Source: Thermomonas sp. HDW16
GTDB lineage: Bacteria; Pseudomonadota; Gammaproteobacteria; Xanthomonadales; Xanthomonadaceae
DNA length: 64,000 nucleotides
Assembly: GCF_011302915.1 (NCBI RefSeq)
Contig: NZ_CP049872.1
Span: forward strand, 2,046,001-2,110,000
Direction: 5' to 3'
Under the pieces are notes generated by a model. That model was not told where the DNA came from, ran no database searches, and worked only from the letters and a program-made list of their open reading frames with translations. The position numbers and the translations under genes were made by a program. Positions 49,214 to 58,008 of the stretch are shown piece by piece. Position 1 is the stretch's first letter. The number at the start of each line of letters is the position of its first letter.

Positions 49214-50283
49214 CACTTCGGCACCGATTGCTGTTGCGCGCGGTAACGCTGCAGGTATTCACGCACCGCCGTGTTGTGATCGGTCAACGACTTGGTGAAC
49301 ACGTGGCGGCCACTGCCATCGCCCACGGCGACGAAGAACAGCGCATCGCCGGCTTCAGGATGGGTGGCGGCCTGCAATGCGGCCTTGCCCGGCATCGCGA
49401 TGGGCGTCGGCGGCAGGCCGTCGCGGGTATAAGTGTTGTAAAGCGTGTCGCGGGTCAGGTCGCTGCGACGGATATTGCCGGCATAGGCCGCACCCATCCC
49501 GTAGATCACGGTGGGATCGGTTTGCAGGCGCATGCCGATCTTCAATCGGCGCGCAAATACACCAGCAATCGCGGGGCGTTCTTCGGCGATGCCGGTTTCC
49601 TTCTCGACGATGGACGCCAGCACCAGCGCCTCGTCCCTGGTCTTCAACGGCACATCACCCGCACGCGATGCCCAGGCCGCATCCAGCGCGTTGTCCATCG
49701 CGTCATGCGCGCGCTTGAGGATGTCGAGGTCGGAATCGCCGCGCACCCAGGCATAGGTCTCCGGCAGGAAGCGACCTTCCGGATGCTGACCGGCATGGCC
49801 CAGCGTCTTCATCAGCGCCGCGTCATCGAGCTTCGTGCTCTCTTGTTGCAGCGATTCCACCTTCGCCAACGCCGCGCGCAATTCGCGGATGTTCCAGCCT
49901 TCGACGATGGTGAACATGCGCCGCTCCACCTTGCCGTCGCGCATGGCCAGCAGCAACGAGCGCGGCGAAGCACCGGCTTCCAGCGCGTATTCGCCCACCT
50001 GCAGCTTTCCTGCCGCATCGAGCTCGCGCGCCAGCACCTGCCATTGCAGGCGATCGCCCGTCTCGACGCCTTCGGCATCGAGCTTGCGCAGCACGCTGGC
50101 CAGCGAATCGCCACGCTCGACTACCAGGCTGTCGCCGGCTTCGATCCCGGCCAGCGGTGCGTCGGCGAAGCCCTGGTAGCGCTGCCACAACCAGGCGCCC
50201 GTGGCCAGCGCAACGATCAACAGAAACAGGAAAGCGCGGCGGAAGAAACCGCCCGTCTTGCCGCGGCGGGAACGACGACTCAT
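49213..50283 (-). CDS. mltG: Endolytic murein transglycosylase MltG
   Basis: Inner-membrane protein of 356 residues that cleaves nascent glycan strands and sets their length. One N-terminal helix (FLFLLIVALATGAWLW) anchors a LysM-like region and the YceG catalytic domain. The catalytic Glu is in LASIVEKETGIAEER, and LQTDPTVIYGMG follows. It overlaps pabC by ATGA, placing cell-wall synthesis inside the folate/replication cluster. Confidence 0.94.
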   Translation of the reverse strand: MSRRSRRGKTGGFFRRAFLFLLIVALATGAWLWQRYQGFADAPLAGIEAGDSLVVERGDSLASVLRKLDAEGVETGDRLQWQVLARELDAAGKLQVGEYALEAGASPRSLLLAMRDGKVERRMFTIVEGWNIRELRAALAKVESLQQESTKLDDAALMKTLGHAGQHPEGRFLPETYAWVRGDSDLDILKRAHDAMDNALDAAWASRAGDVPLKTRDEALVLASIVEKETGIAEERPAIAGVFARRLKIGMRLQTDPTVIYGMGAAYAGNIRRSDLTRDTLYNTYTRDGLPPTPIAMPGKAALQAATHPEAGDALFFVAVGDGSGRHVFTKSLTDHNTAVREYLQRYRAQQQSVPK

Positions 50284-51101
50284 GCGCTGTGCCCCGCCAT
50301 CGAAAACATCGGATACGCCATCGCCAACCCTTCCTGCAAATCAGCCACCGCCGGATGCCGCGCCCATGCGCGCGTGCCCAGCAACCCGACCGGCAGGATA
50401 CCGCGCACGGCGTTGCAGAGCGCCAGCGCATCGGCCGATTCGATCTTGTCCGGTTGCAGCACCGCGATTTCCGCGAGCCCCTGCTCCAGCAACCAGCCGC
50501 GCAACACGCCGGCAACGCCACATGCGTCCACGGGAGGGGTCAACCAGCGTCCGTCGCACAGCGCCAGCAAGTTGGCCGCTGTCGCACTGATCGCGTTGCC
50601 CGCCACGTCTTGCATCAGGCCTTCGTCGCAGCCTACGGATTCGACCTTGGCACGCGCCAGCACCTGTTCCAGCCGATTGCAGTGCTTGATGCCGGCCAGC
50701 GCAGGCTGCAACGCCAGCCGCGTTTCGCACCAATGCAGGCGCAGGCCATTGGCTGGCGATGCGGGAAGCGGATGCAGCGACAGCACCCAAACCGGTTCGG
50801 CATCGACCGGCGGCGCATAGCCGCGCCCGCCTTCGCCACGGGTCAGCAACAGCTTCAACACACCCGCATCGCAACCGGTCGCGAGTTCAGCGACGCGTGC
50901 TTCGATGACATCGATCGACGGCGGCGCGATCCCGAGCCGCAGCGCCCCGTCGCACAAGCGCCTCAGGTGCCGCGGCCACAGCGGCACATCGCCGCGATGC
51001 ACGCGCATGGTCTCGAACAGGCCATCGCCATAGGCAAGGCCACGATTGGCCGGGTCGATGCTGGCGATCTCGCGTTCGCCGCGGAAGATGCGAATGCTCA
51101 T
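50280..51101 (-). CDS. pabC: Aminodeoxychorismate lyase
   Basis: PLP enzyme of 273 residues, fold type IV, releasing pyruvate from aminodeoxychorismate to give p-aminobenzoate. The N-terminus RGLAYGDGLFETMRVHRG is typical, and the PLP Lys is in AGIKHCNRLEQVLAR. The usual acidic EG motif appears in DEGLMQDVAGNAIS. It overlaps pabB and mltG by ATGA on both sides. Confidence 0.9.
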   Translation of the reverse strand: MSIRIFRGEREIASIDPANRGLAYGDGLFETMRVHRGDVPLWPRHLRRLCDGALRLGIAPPSIDVIEARVAELATGCDAGVLKLLLTRGEGGRGYAPPVDAEPVWVLSLHPLPASPANGLRLHWCETRLALQPALAGIKHCNRLEQVLARAKVESVGCDEGLMQDVAGNAISATAANLLALCDGRWLTPPVDACGVAGVLRGWLLEQGLAEIAVLQPDKIESADALALCNAVRGILPVGLLGTRAWARHPAVADLQEGLAMAYPMFSMAGHSA

Positions 51102-52450
51102 CCAGCCACTCCCAGTGCGCGCATCATGCCGCGTGCTTTCGCACGGGTTTCGTCGAGTTCGCGCTGCGGATCGGAATCGATCACGATGCCGGCACCGGTG
51201 CGAAAACGCAGCGTATCGCCTTGCATCTCAGCGCTGCGGATCAGGATATTGAGATCCATGTCGCCATCGCGATTCAGCCAGCCCATCGCGCCGGTATACG
51301 CGCCGCGGCCGATGCCTTCCAGCTCGGCGATGATCTGCATGCAGCGCACCTTCGGGCAACCGGTGATGGTGCCGCCGGGGAACACGGCCGCAATCACTTG
51401 CCCCGGCGTGGCGCCCCCCTGCAGCGTGCCGCGCACGTTGCTGACGATGTGGTGGACGTGCGCGTAGCTCTCCACCGTCATCAGTTCGTCGACCTCGACG
51501 CTGCCGGCCTCGCAGACGCGACCGAGGTCGTTGCGCTCCAGGTCGATCAGCATCACGTGTTCGGCGCGTTCCTTGGGATGGCCGACCAGTTCGCGGATGC
51601 GCTGTGCATCGTCATCGCCATCGAAACGCGGACGGGTGCCGGCGATGGGGCGAGTTTCGACCACGGGGCCCTGCATCGACACCAACCGTTCCGGCGAGGC
51701 ACTGACCACGCTCCCCCTCGGCATATGGAAGATGCCGGCAAACGGCGCGGGATTGTTGCCGCGCAGGCGCTGGAACAACTCGGCAGGCTCCGGCGGAACA
51801 CCAAAACGCGCCGTCCAGCCGCGCGACAGATTCACCTGGAACACGTCGCCCGCGGCAAGGTATTCCAGTACGCGCGCCACGCCATCCAGATAGCGCTGTG
51901 GCGCGTCTTCATCGATGGCAATGGGTGGCGTCCAATCCGGCAGCGGCGGCAACGCGCCGGCCATCTCGACATCGGTGAGGATGCGTTCGATCCACGCCTC
52001 CGCGCCAGCTTCGGCCACCGCGATGCATTCGCCAGTACCGTGATCGCGCAGCACCGCCGCCGGGCAACGCAGCGCGCATGCCACGGGCAAATCGCCTGCT
52101 GCCTGCGGCAATCGCAGCACCGGCTCAACCTGTTGTGCCAACTCGTAATCCAACAGCAAGGCCCAACCGCCACGGAACGGCGATGCGGCATCAGCATCGC
52201 GTGGCACGCGCTGCTGATGCCACTGCGCGTCCAGCACATCGAGGAAGCGGCCCTCGATGGATGCGCCATCCTGGTCGCGCACCACGCCATCGCGATACAG
52301 CGCGAAGTTTTCGCCATCGTGCACCAGCAGCATGTCCCAGCGACCGTGCGCACCGGTCGCGCTGGACTCCAGAAGCACCGGGTAGCGCGCCGGATCGAGG
52401 CGATGCAGGTCGAGCAGGTCGAAATCGGCGCGGAGGGTTCGGGTGATCAT
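51098..52450 (-). CDS. pabB: Aminodeoxychorismate synthase component I (chorismate-binding enzyme)
   Basis: Chorismate-binding protein of 450 residues. GDVFQVNLSRGW, SPERLVSM, HVMLIDLERNDLGRVC, and FPGGTITGCPKVRCMQII define the family. It should convert chorismate with ammonia from PabA into aminodeoxychorismate for folate. The active-site motif reads RPIAGTRPR; well-studied PabB enzymes have PIKGT with a catalytic Lys, while PIAGT is typical of anthranilate synthase. Adjacency to pabC supports pabB. The ATG at 52450 gives the expected N-terminus. Confidence 0.85.
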   Translation of the reverse strand: MITRTLRADFDLLDLHRLDPARYPVLLESSATGAHGRWDMLLVHDGENFALYRDGVVRDQDGASIEGRFLDVLDAQWHQQRVPRDADAASPFRGGWALLLDYELAQQVEPVLRLPQAAGDLPVACALRCPAAVLRDHGTGECIAVAEAGAEAWIERILTDVEMAGALPPLPDWTPPIAIDEDAPQRYLDGVARVLEYLAAGDVFQVNLSRGWTARFGVPPEPAELFQRLRGNNPAPFAGIFHMPRGSVVSASPERLVSMQGPVVETRPIAGTRPRFDGDDDAQRIRELVGHPKERAEHVMLIDLERNDLGRVCEAGSVEVDELMTVESYAHVHHIVSNVRGTLQGGATPGQVIAAVFPGGTITGCPKVRCMQIIAELEGIGRGAYTGAMGWLNRDGDMDLNILIRSAEMQGDTLRFRTGAGIVIDSDPQRELDETRAKARGMMRALGVAG

Positions 52451-52473
52451 CGGCAAAGAGCACCCCACCCCAA

Positions 52474-52498
52474 CCCTCCCCTGCTACGCAAGGGAGGG
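52474..52498 (-). promoter_or_regulatory. Hairpin between fabF and pabB
   Basis: CCCTCCC (52474-52480) pairs with GGGAGGG (52492-52498) in the 55-base gap, eight bases after the fabF stop. No U-run follows, so it may mark an attenuator or a repeated intergenic hairpin. Confidence 0.4.
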
Positions 52499-52505
52499 AG
52501 CGGCA

Positions 52506-53744
52506 TCAGATTCGCTTGAATACCAAGGTACCGTTGGTGCCGCCGAAGCCGAACCCGTTCGACACCACCACATCCACCTTCGCCTCGCGCGCGGTGTTAG
52601 GCACGTAATCCAGGTCGCAGCCTTCGCCCGGGTTTTCCAGGTTGATGGTCGGCGGGATGATGCCGGTTTCCAGCGCCTTGATCGTGTAGATCGCCTCCAC
52701 GCCGCCAGCCGCGCCCAGCAAATGGCCGGTCATCGACTTGGTGGAACTGACCATGGTCTTGTAGGCGTGGTCGCCCAGCGCGCGCTTGATCGCCAACGTT
52801 TCGGCGAGATCGCCAAGCGGCGTCGACGTGCCGTGCGCGTTGAGGTAGCCCACGTCTTCGGGATTCACGCCGGCGTCCTTGAACGCCATCGCCATGCAGC
52901 GCGCGGGGCCTTCGCCGTTCTCGCTGGGCGCGGTCATGTGGAACGCATCCGACGACGCGCCGAAGCCGCCCAGCTCGCAGTAGATGCGCGCGCCGCGCGC
53001 CTTGGCGTGTTCGTATTCCTCGAGGATCAGGATGCCGGCGCCGTCGCCCAGCACGAAGCCGTCGCGCTCGCTGTCCCACGGCCGCGAGGCGCGGGTGGGA
53101 TCGTCGTTGCGCGTGCTCATCGCCTTCATCGCGCAGAAGCCGCCCATCGAGGTCGGCGAGCTGCCGCGCTCGGCGCCGCCGGCGATCATGACGTCGGCAT
53201 CGCCGTACTGGATCATGCGCATCGCCATGCCGATGCTGTGGTTGGCGGTGGCGCAGGCGGAGACGGCGGAAAAATTCGGCCCCTTGATGCCGGTCAGCAG
53301 CGAAATCTGCCCGGGCAGCATGTTGATGATGGTGCTGGGGATGTAGAACGGGCTGATCTTGCGCACCCCGCCCTCGTGCAGCTTGACCGAGGTTTCCTCG
53401 ATGCCCCAGATGCCGCCGATGCCGGAACCGATCAGCGCGCCGATGCGTTCGGCATTGGCCTCGGTCACTTCCAGGCCGGCGTCCTGCATCGCCATCAGCG
53501 AGGCGGCCACGCCGTAATGGATGAAGTGATCCATCTTCTTCGCGTCCTTCGGGTTCACCCAACGGGTGATGTCGAAGTCGCGGATTTCGCCGGCGATGCG
53601 GGTGGGATAGGTGCTGGCGTCGAAGCCTTCGACCATGCCGATGCCGGAGCGGCCGTTGACGATGCCGTCCCAGTTGCTGGCCAGGTCGTTGCCCAGCGGC
53701 GAGACGATGCCCATTCCTGTGATTACAACGCGACGCTTCGACAT
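52506..53744 (-). CDS. fabF: 3-oxoacyl-ACP synthase II
   Basis: Elongating ketosynthase of 412 residues in type II fatty-acid synthesis. The Cys-His-His triad is in SACATANHS, NAHGTSTPLGD and TGHLLGAAGG. The N-terminus MSKRRVVITGMGIVSPLGND fixes the ATG at 53744. It lies 92 bases after acpP, separated by a hairpin that may lower its expression relative to acpP. Confidence 0.96.
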   Translation of the reverse strand: MSKRRVVITGMGIVSPLGNDLASNWDGIVNGRSGIGMVEGFDASTYPTRIAGEIRDFDITRWVNPKDAKKMDHFIHYGVAASLMAMQDAGLEVTEANAERIGALIGSGIGGIWGIEETSVKLHEGGVRKISPFYIPSTIINMLPGQISLLTGIKGPNFSAVSACATANHSIGMAMRMIQYGDADVMIAGGAERGSSPTSMGGFCAMKAMSTRNDDPTRASRPWDSERDGFVLGDGAGILILEEYEHAKARGARIYCELGGFGASSDAFHMTAPSENGEGPARCMAMAFKDAGVNPEDVGYLNAHGTSTPLGDLAETLAIKRALGDHAYKTMVSSTKSMTGHLLGAAGGVEAIYTIKALETGIIPPTINLENPGEGCDLDYVPNTAREAKVDVVVSNGFGFGGTNGTLVFKRI

Positions 53745-53792
53745 GGCGTTCCCTCGGTTCGTTTGTTCGATGTTGCGGTGGTGCAAACGCAC

Positions 53793-53812
53793 GGGGCCGC
53801 ATCAGCGGCCCC
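53793..53812 (-). terminator. Intercistronic hairpin between acpP and fabF
   Basis: An 8-bp stem GGGGCCGC / GCGGCCCC with a 4-nt loop lies 24 bases downstream of the acpP stop, followed on the minus strand by GTGCGTTTGC. A partial terminator here would let acpP mRNA exceed fabF mRNA. Confidence 0.5.
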
Positions 53813-53836
53813 GGCGTCAAGACTCGTGAAAGCGAA

Positions 53837-54076
53837 TTACGCCTTGACGTGGGCCTTGATGTAGTCGATCGCGGCCTGCACGGTGCTGATCTTCTCGGCT
53901 TCTTCGTCCGGGATCTCGCACTCGAACTCTTCCTCGAGCGCCATCACCAGTTCCACGGTGTCCAGCGAATCCGCGCCCAGGTCGTCCACGAACGACGCGC
54001 TGGTGGTGACGTCTTCTTCCTTGACGCCCAGTTGTTCGATGACGATCTTCTTGACGCGCTCTTCGATGCTGCTCAT
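53837..54076 (-). CDS. acpP: Acyl carrier protein
   Basis: Acidic carrier protein of 79 residues. The phosphopantetheine Ser is in [23 protein letters not shown] lies 13 bases upstream of the ATG. It has 84 bases of upstream DNA after fabG and a downstream hairpin, consistent with separate high-level expression as in other bacteria. Confidence 0.97.
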   Translation of the reverse strand: MSSIEERVKKIVIEQLGVKEEDVTTSASFVDDLGADSLDTVELVMALEEEFECEIPDEEAEKISTVQAAIDYIKAHVKA

Positions 54077-54160
54077 GTCTGGTGGCTCCTCCCGGGAATC
54101 GGGTCAGTGGTTAGTTTACGTGAAAGCCGGCCGGCGCAAGCACCACCCGGCGGGTTTGGA

Positions 54161-54907
54161 TCAGGGCATGTACATGCCGCCGTTGACGTGCAGGGTTTCG
54201 CCGGTGATGTAGCTGGCATTCGGGCCTGCCAGGAAGGCCACCGCCCGCGCGATGTCCGCCGGCTCGCCCAGGCGGCCCAGCGCGATCTGGCCAAGCATCG
54301 CCTCGCGGGCCTGTTCCGGCAGGTCGGCGGTCATGTCGGTGGCGATGAAGCCCGGCGCGACCACGTTCACCGTGATCCCGCGCGAACCGATTTCCTTCGC
54401 CAGCGATTTGCTGAAGGCGATGATGCCGGCCTTGGCCGCGGCGTAGTTGGCCTGCCCGGCATTACCGGTCACGCCGATCACCGAAGCGATATTCACGATG
54501 CGGCCCTTGCGCGCCTTCATCATCCCGCGCATCACCGCCTTCGACGAGCGATACACGGAGGTCAGGTTGGTGTCGAGGATGGCCTGCCAGTCCTCGTCCT
54601 TCATCCGCATCAGCAGGTTGTCGCGGGTGATGCCGGCGTTGTTGACCAGGATCGAGATGCCGCCGAATTCCGACGACACCGCATCGATCAATGCCTCGAT
54701 GGCGCCGGCCTCATTGACGTTGAGGCGACGGCCGTGGCCGCCGACGGCAGACAGGCGTTCGCCGATGGCGAGCGCGCCGGCGTCCGAAGTCGCGGTACCG
54801 ATCACGGTCGCGCCCTGCGCGGCCAGTTCGTCGGCAATCGCCGCGCCGATGCCGCGCGATGCGCCGGTGACCAATGCGACTTCACCTTTCAACAGCAACT
54901 CACTCAT
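54161..54907 (-). CDS. fabG: 3-oxoacyl-ACP reductase
   Basis: NADPH-dependent SDR of 248 residues. VTGASRGIG binds cofactor, the active-site Ser/Tyr/Lys lie in NIASVIGVTGNAGQ and NYAAAKAG, and the C-terminal VNGGMYMP is standard. ATG 54907 overlaps the fabD stop by ATGA; an ATG three codons earlier is less likely. Confidence 0.95.
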   Translation of the reverse strand: MSELLLKGEVALVTGASRGIGAAIADELAAQGATVIGTATSDAGALAIGERLSAVGGHGRRLNVNEAGAIEALIDAVSSEFGGISILVNNAGITRDNLLMRMKDEDWQAILDTNLTSVYRSSKAVMRGMMKARKGRIVNIASVIGVTGNAGQANYAAAKAGIIAFSKSLAKEIGSRGITVNVVAPGFIATDMTADLPEQAREAMLGQIALGRLGEPADIARAVAFLAGPNASYITGETLHVNGGMYMP

Positions 54908-55854
54908 GCGTTCCATTCCTCGATGGCGCCGGCGAATTCGGCGGGCGTGCCGAGTGCGCGGGTGTCCAGTGATTTGTCGATGCGCTTGACCAGGCCGGTC
55001 AAGACCTTGCCCGGACCACATTCACCGATGCGGCCCACGCCGCGCGCAGCCAAGGCCTGCACGCAGCCGGTCCATTGCACCGGCAGGTAGAGCTGGCGCA
55101 CCAGCGCCTCACGGATTGCATCGACGCTGTCGTGCGCCTGCGCATCCACGTTCTGGATCACCGGCAGCGACGGCATCCGCCAGTGCATCCCGGCCATCGT
55201 TTCGGCCAGGCGATTGGCGGCTTCGCGCATCAGTGGTGTGTGCGAAGGCACGCTGACCGCAAGCTTGACCGCCTTGCGCACCCCCTTCTCCTGCAACAGC
55301 GCCAGCGCGCGATCCACCGCCGCCGCATCACCGCCGATCACGATCTGGCCGGGAGAGTTGTAGTTGGCCGGTACGACGACCTGTGAGCCTGAGGCTTCGG
55401 CGCAGACGGCTTCGACCAGCGCGTCATCGGCGCCGAGCACGGCCGCCATCGCGCCCACGCCGGCCGGTGCGGCCTCTTGCATCAGTTGACCGCGAATCCG
55501 CACCAGGTGCGCGCCGTCGCGCAGCGACAAGGCACCGGCCGCGACCAGTGCGGTGTATTCGCCCAGGCTATGCCCAGCGAGCACCACGGGCTTCGCGCCG
55601 CCTTCCGATTCCCACAACCGCCACACGGCCACGCCCGCCGCCAACAGCGCCGGCTGGGTGTACTCGGTGCGGTTGAGCATTTCCTCGGGGCCGGCCTGCG
55701 AGAGCGCCCACAGATCGACGCCAGCACCATCCGAGGCTTCCTGGAAGGTCGCCTTCACCGACGGATGCAATTCGGACAGTTCGGCCAGCATGCCGATCGA
55801 TTGCGACCCCTGGCCGGGAAAGACCAAGGCGAGTTGTGCGGGGGTTTCGCTCAC
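54904..55854 (-). CDS. fabD: Malonyl CoA-ACP transacylase
   Basis: Acyltransferase of 316 residues. FPGQGSQ opens the fold, the nucleophile Ser is in LAGHSLGEYTAL, the His in SVPSHTPLM, and the malonyl-binding Arg in VRIRGQLMQEA. A 125-base gap with operator-like repeats separates it from fabH. Confidence 0.95.
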   Translation of the reverse strand: MSETPAQLALVFPGQGSQSIGMLAELSELHPSVKATFQEASDGAGVDLWALSQAGPEEMLNRTEYTQPALLAAGVAVWRLWESEGGAKPVVLAGHSLGEYTALVAAGALSLRDGAHLVRIRGQLMQEAAPAGVGAMAAVLGADDALVEAVCAEASGSQVVVPANYNSPGQIVIGGDAAAVDRALALLQEKGVRKAVKLAVSVPSHTPLMREAANRLAETMAGMHWRMPSLPVIQNVDAQAHDSVDAIREALVRQLYLPVQWTGCVQALAARGVGRIGECGPGKVLTGLVKRIDKSLDTRALGTPAEFAGAIEEWNA

Positions 55855-55979
55855 GCAGGTTTCGGGCGTGGGGCGCCCGCAAAATCAAGGGACGGGCATG
55901 ATACGAGCAATTGCTCTACTGCGTCTGTACCGGGGCGTATGCCCCATTCATATGTCTGTACCGAAGACGCAAGCCCTGC
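55855..55979 (-). promoter_or_regulatory. fabH-fabD intergenic region with repeated operator-like sites
   Basis: GTCTGTACCG occurs twice as direct repeats (55923-55932 and 55954-55963), 31 bases apart, about three helical turns. A hairpin GGGGCGTATGCCCC (55932-55945) lies between them. A perfect palindrome GAGCAATTGCTC (55905-55916) is next to a minus-strand TATCAT (55903-55898), a near-consensus -10. The -35 match is poor. Control of fabD onward by a repressor is plausible. Confidence 0.4.
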
Positions 55980-56969
55980 TCAGTAGCGCAGCAGCGCCGA
56001 GCCCCAGGTGAAGCCGCCGCCGAATGCCTCCAGCAGCACCAACTGACCGCGCTGGATCTTGCCCTCGCGCACGGCCTGGTCCAGCGCCAGCGGCACTGAA
56101 CCCGAAGACGTGTTGCCATGTTTGTCCACGGTCACGATCACCCGATCCATCGGCATGTCCAGCCGCTTGGCGGTGGCTTCGATGATGCGCAGGTTGGCCT
56201 GGTGCGGCACCAGCCAGTCCAACTGATGGCGGTCCAGGCCATTCGCTTCCAGCGCTTCCTCGACTACCGAGTCCAGTGCCTTCACCGCATGCTTGAACAC
56301 TTCGTTGCCGGTCATCAGCACGCGCACGCCGGCGTTCTTCTCTTCCGGCTTGAAGCCGACCGAAACGCCCACGGGGTTCCACAACAGCTCCTTCTTGCCG
56401 CCATCGGCGTGCATATGGGTGCTGAGGATGCCGGTTTCGGTATCGGCCTTCAGCACCACCGCACCGGCACCGTCGCCGAACAACACACAGGTGCCACGGT
56501 CGCTCCAGTCCAGCATCCGGGTCAGGGTTTCCGAGCCCACCACCAGCGCGGTCTTGGCCGCACCGGACTGGATGAACTTGTCGGCGATGGTCAGCGCATA
56601 GATGAAGCCGGAGCAGGCCGCATTGACGTCGAACGCCGGGCAGCCGTTGGCACCCAGCTTGTGCTGCAACAGGCAGGCCGAGGACGGGAAGATCAGGTCG
56701 GGCGTGGTGGTGCCGAGCACGATCAGGTCGATGTCGGCGGCGGTCACGCCCGCGGCTTCCATCGCGCGCAGCGAGGCCTGGTAGGCGAGATCCGAGGTGG
56801 TCTCGCCTTCCGCCGCAACATGGCGCTCACGGATGCCGGTGCGGGCCACGATCCACTCGTCGCTGGTCTCCACGAACTGGGTCAGGTCGGCGTTGGTCAG
56901 CACCTTCTCCGGCAGGTAGCTGCCAGTGCCGGCGATGCGGGAATAGATGCGACCTTCGGACTGACTCAT
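55980..56969 (-). CDS. fabH: 3-oxoacyl-ACP synthase III
   Basis: Initiating ketosynthase of 329 residues. The Cys is in [12 protein letters not shown], the His in [11 protein letters not shown], the Asn in [11 protein letters not shown], and the C-terminus is [11 protein letters not shown]. The ATG at 56969 gives the family start [20 protein letters not shown]. It follows rpmF directly; plsX, often found between them, is not here. An inverted repeat lies 17 bases upstream. Confidence 0.96.
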   Translation of the reverse strand: MSQSEGRIYSRIAGTGSYLPEKVLTNADLTQFVETSDEWIVARTGIRERHVAAEGETTSDLAYQASLRAMEAAGVTAADIDLIVLGTTTPDLIFPSSACLLQHKLGANGCPAFDVNAACSGFIYALTIADKFIQSGAAKTALVVGSETLTRMLDWSDRGTCVLFGDGAGAVVLKADTETGILSTHMHADGGKKELLWNPVGVSVGFKPEEKNAGVRVLMTGNEVFKHAVKALDSVVEEALEANGLDRHQLDWLVPHQANLRIIEATAKRLDMPMDRVIVTVDKHGNTSSGSVPLALDQAVREGKIQRGQLVLLEAFGGGFTWGSALLRY

Positions 56970-56985
56970 GCGTGGACTCCTGGCT

Positions 56986-57012
56986 GACCCGTCACGATAG
57001 CGCGGACGGGTC
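56986..57012 (-). promoter_or_regulatory. Inverted repeat upstream of fabH
   Basis: GACCCGTC (56986-56993) and GACGGGTC (57005-57012) form a perfect 8-bp inverted repeat with an 11-base spacer, 17 bases before the fabH ATG. It could be an operator or an RNA hairpin over the leader. Confidence 0.45.
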
Positions 57013-57048
57013 GGGACATGCGGGGACTGGTTAATCCGGGACACAGAA

Positions 57049-57084
57049 ACGCCGACGGCCGCACCATTTGGCGCGGCCGGGCGT
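57049..57084 (-). terminator. Hairpin after rpmF
   Basis: A long GC-rich stem (ACGCC-GGCCGCGCC against GGTGCGGCC-GGCGT, loop AAAT) lies 32 bases after the rpmF stop. TTTCTGTG follows on the minus strand. It is a likely terminator or processing site separating rpmF from fabH. Confidence 0.6.
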
Positions 57085-57115
57085 CATCCAGCAACTACGA
57101 CCTTGCGGCCGCGGA

Positions 57116-57310
57116 TCACTCTTCGTCGACGACCTTGGTCTTCGGCGCGATGACCTGCTTGCCACGGTAGTAACCGTCGGCGGTCACGTGGTGGCGCAGG
57201 TGGGTCTCGCCGCTGGTCGGATCGGTGGCCAGCTGCTTGGCGGACAGGGCATCGTGCGCGCGGCGCATGCCACGGCGGGACGGGGAAACGCGGGACTTCT
57301 GGACAGCCAT
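57116..57310 (-). CDS. rpmF: 50S ribosomal protein L32
   Basis: Basic protein of 64 residues; [20 protein letters not shown] is the L32 signature. The zinc cysteines are absent, so it is the zinc-free form. TGGAG lies eight bases before the ATG. It follows yceD by 66 bases, the usual pairing. Confidence 0.96.
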   Translation of the reverse strand: MAVQKSRVSPSRRGMRRAHDALSAKQLATDPTSGETHLRHHVTADGYYRGKQVIAPKTKVVDEE

Positions 57311-57376
57311 GGGACAACTCCAAATGAATACTTGCGTGAAGCTTGGTTACTGCAACTCAGCGCGACATTATCGCAC

Positions 57377-57895
57377 TTATTTTTTCTTCAGGCCGGCCAA
57401 CGCCGCGAACGGGTTGGCCTGCGCGGTTTCCTCCGCGGTCGGCACGAATTCGCGCTCCACCGCTTCGGCGTCTGGCGCGACCGGCACCACCGGCAACGCC
57501 AGGATCAATTCGTCTTCCACCAGCTCCGCCGGCTTCAGCATGCCGTCAGCCTCCACCAGCAAGGCCTCGTACTCCTCCGGCAGGGCCGATTCGTCGGCCT
57601 CGTCGCGGACCAGGCCCAGCCGTTGCACCAGCCGCACCGGCAGCACGAATCGCTGCAGGCTGCTCTGGCATTCCAGCGGCAACTCGGCCTCGATGTGCAG
57701 CTCCGCGTACGGCAGCCTCAACGCATCGGTACCGAACGCCAGCGTGTAGCGGACGTCGCCTTCGGGTTCCAGCAGGCTGTCGCGCAACCGGGTCATCGCC
57801 GCCAGCGGAATCCGGCCTTCGAATTCGCGCCGCGCCGCGACCATCCGCCAGGCATCCACGGTCTCTGGCACCAGGCTGTTCGATTGGTCGGACAT
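57377..57895 (-). CDS. yceD: YceD family protein (DUF177)
   Basis: Protein of 172 residues found upstream of rpmF across bacteria. The middle holds LPLECQSSLQRFVLPV and VEDELILALPVVP, as in the family, although only one Cys is seen. A role in 23S rRNA accumulation has been described for plant and bacterial relatives. It heads the long minus-strand cluster. Confidence 0.88.
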   Translation of the reverse strand: MSDQSNSLVPETVDAWRMVAARREFEGRIPLAAMTRLRDSLLEPEGDVRYTLAFGTDALRLPYAELHIEAELPLECQSSLQRFVLPVRLVQRLGLVRDEADESALPEEYEALLVEADGMLKPAELVEDELILALPVVPVAPDAEAVEREFVPTAEETAQANPFAALAGLKKK

Positions 57896-58008
57896 AGCCG
57901 GAAAATGTTACGGGGCCGCGGGTTTCCTGTCAAATCAAGGCGATGCACCCGGTTTTGCCCGGGTTGAGCCGGATTGCCGCACGGCCGGTGCTCGCGCAGA
58001 CTGCACGG

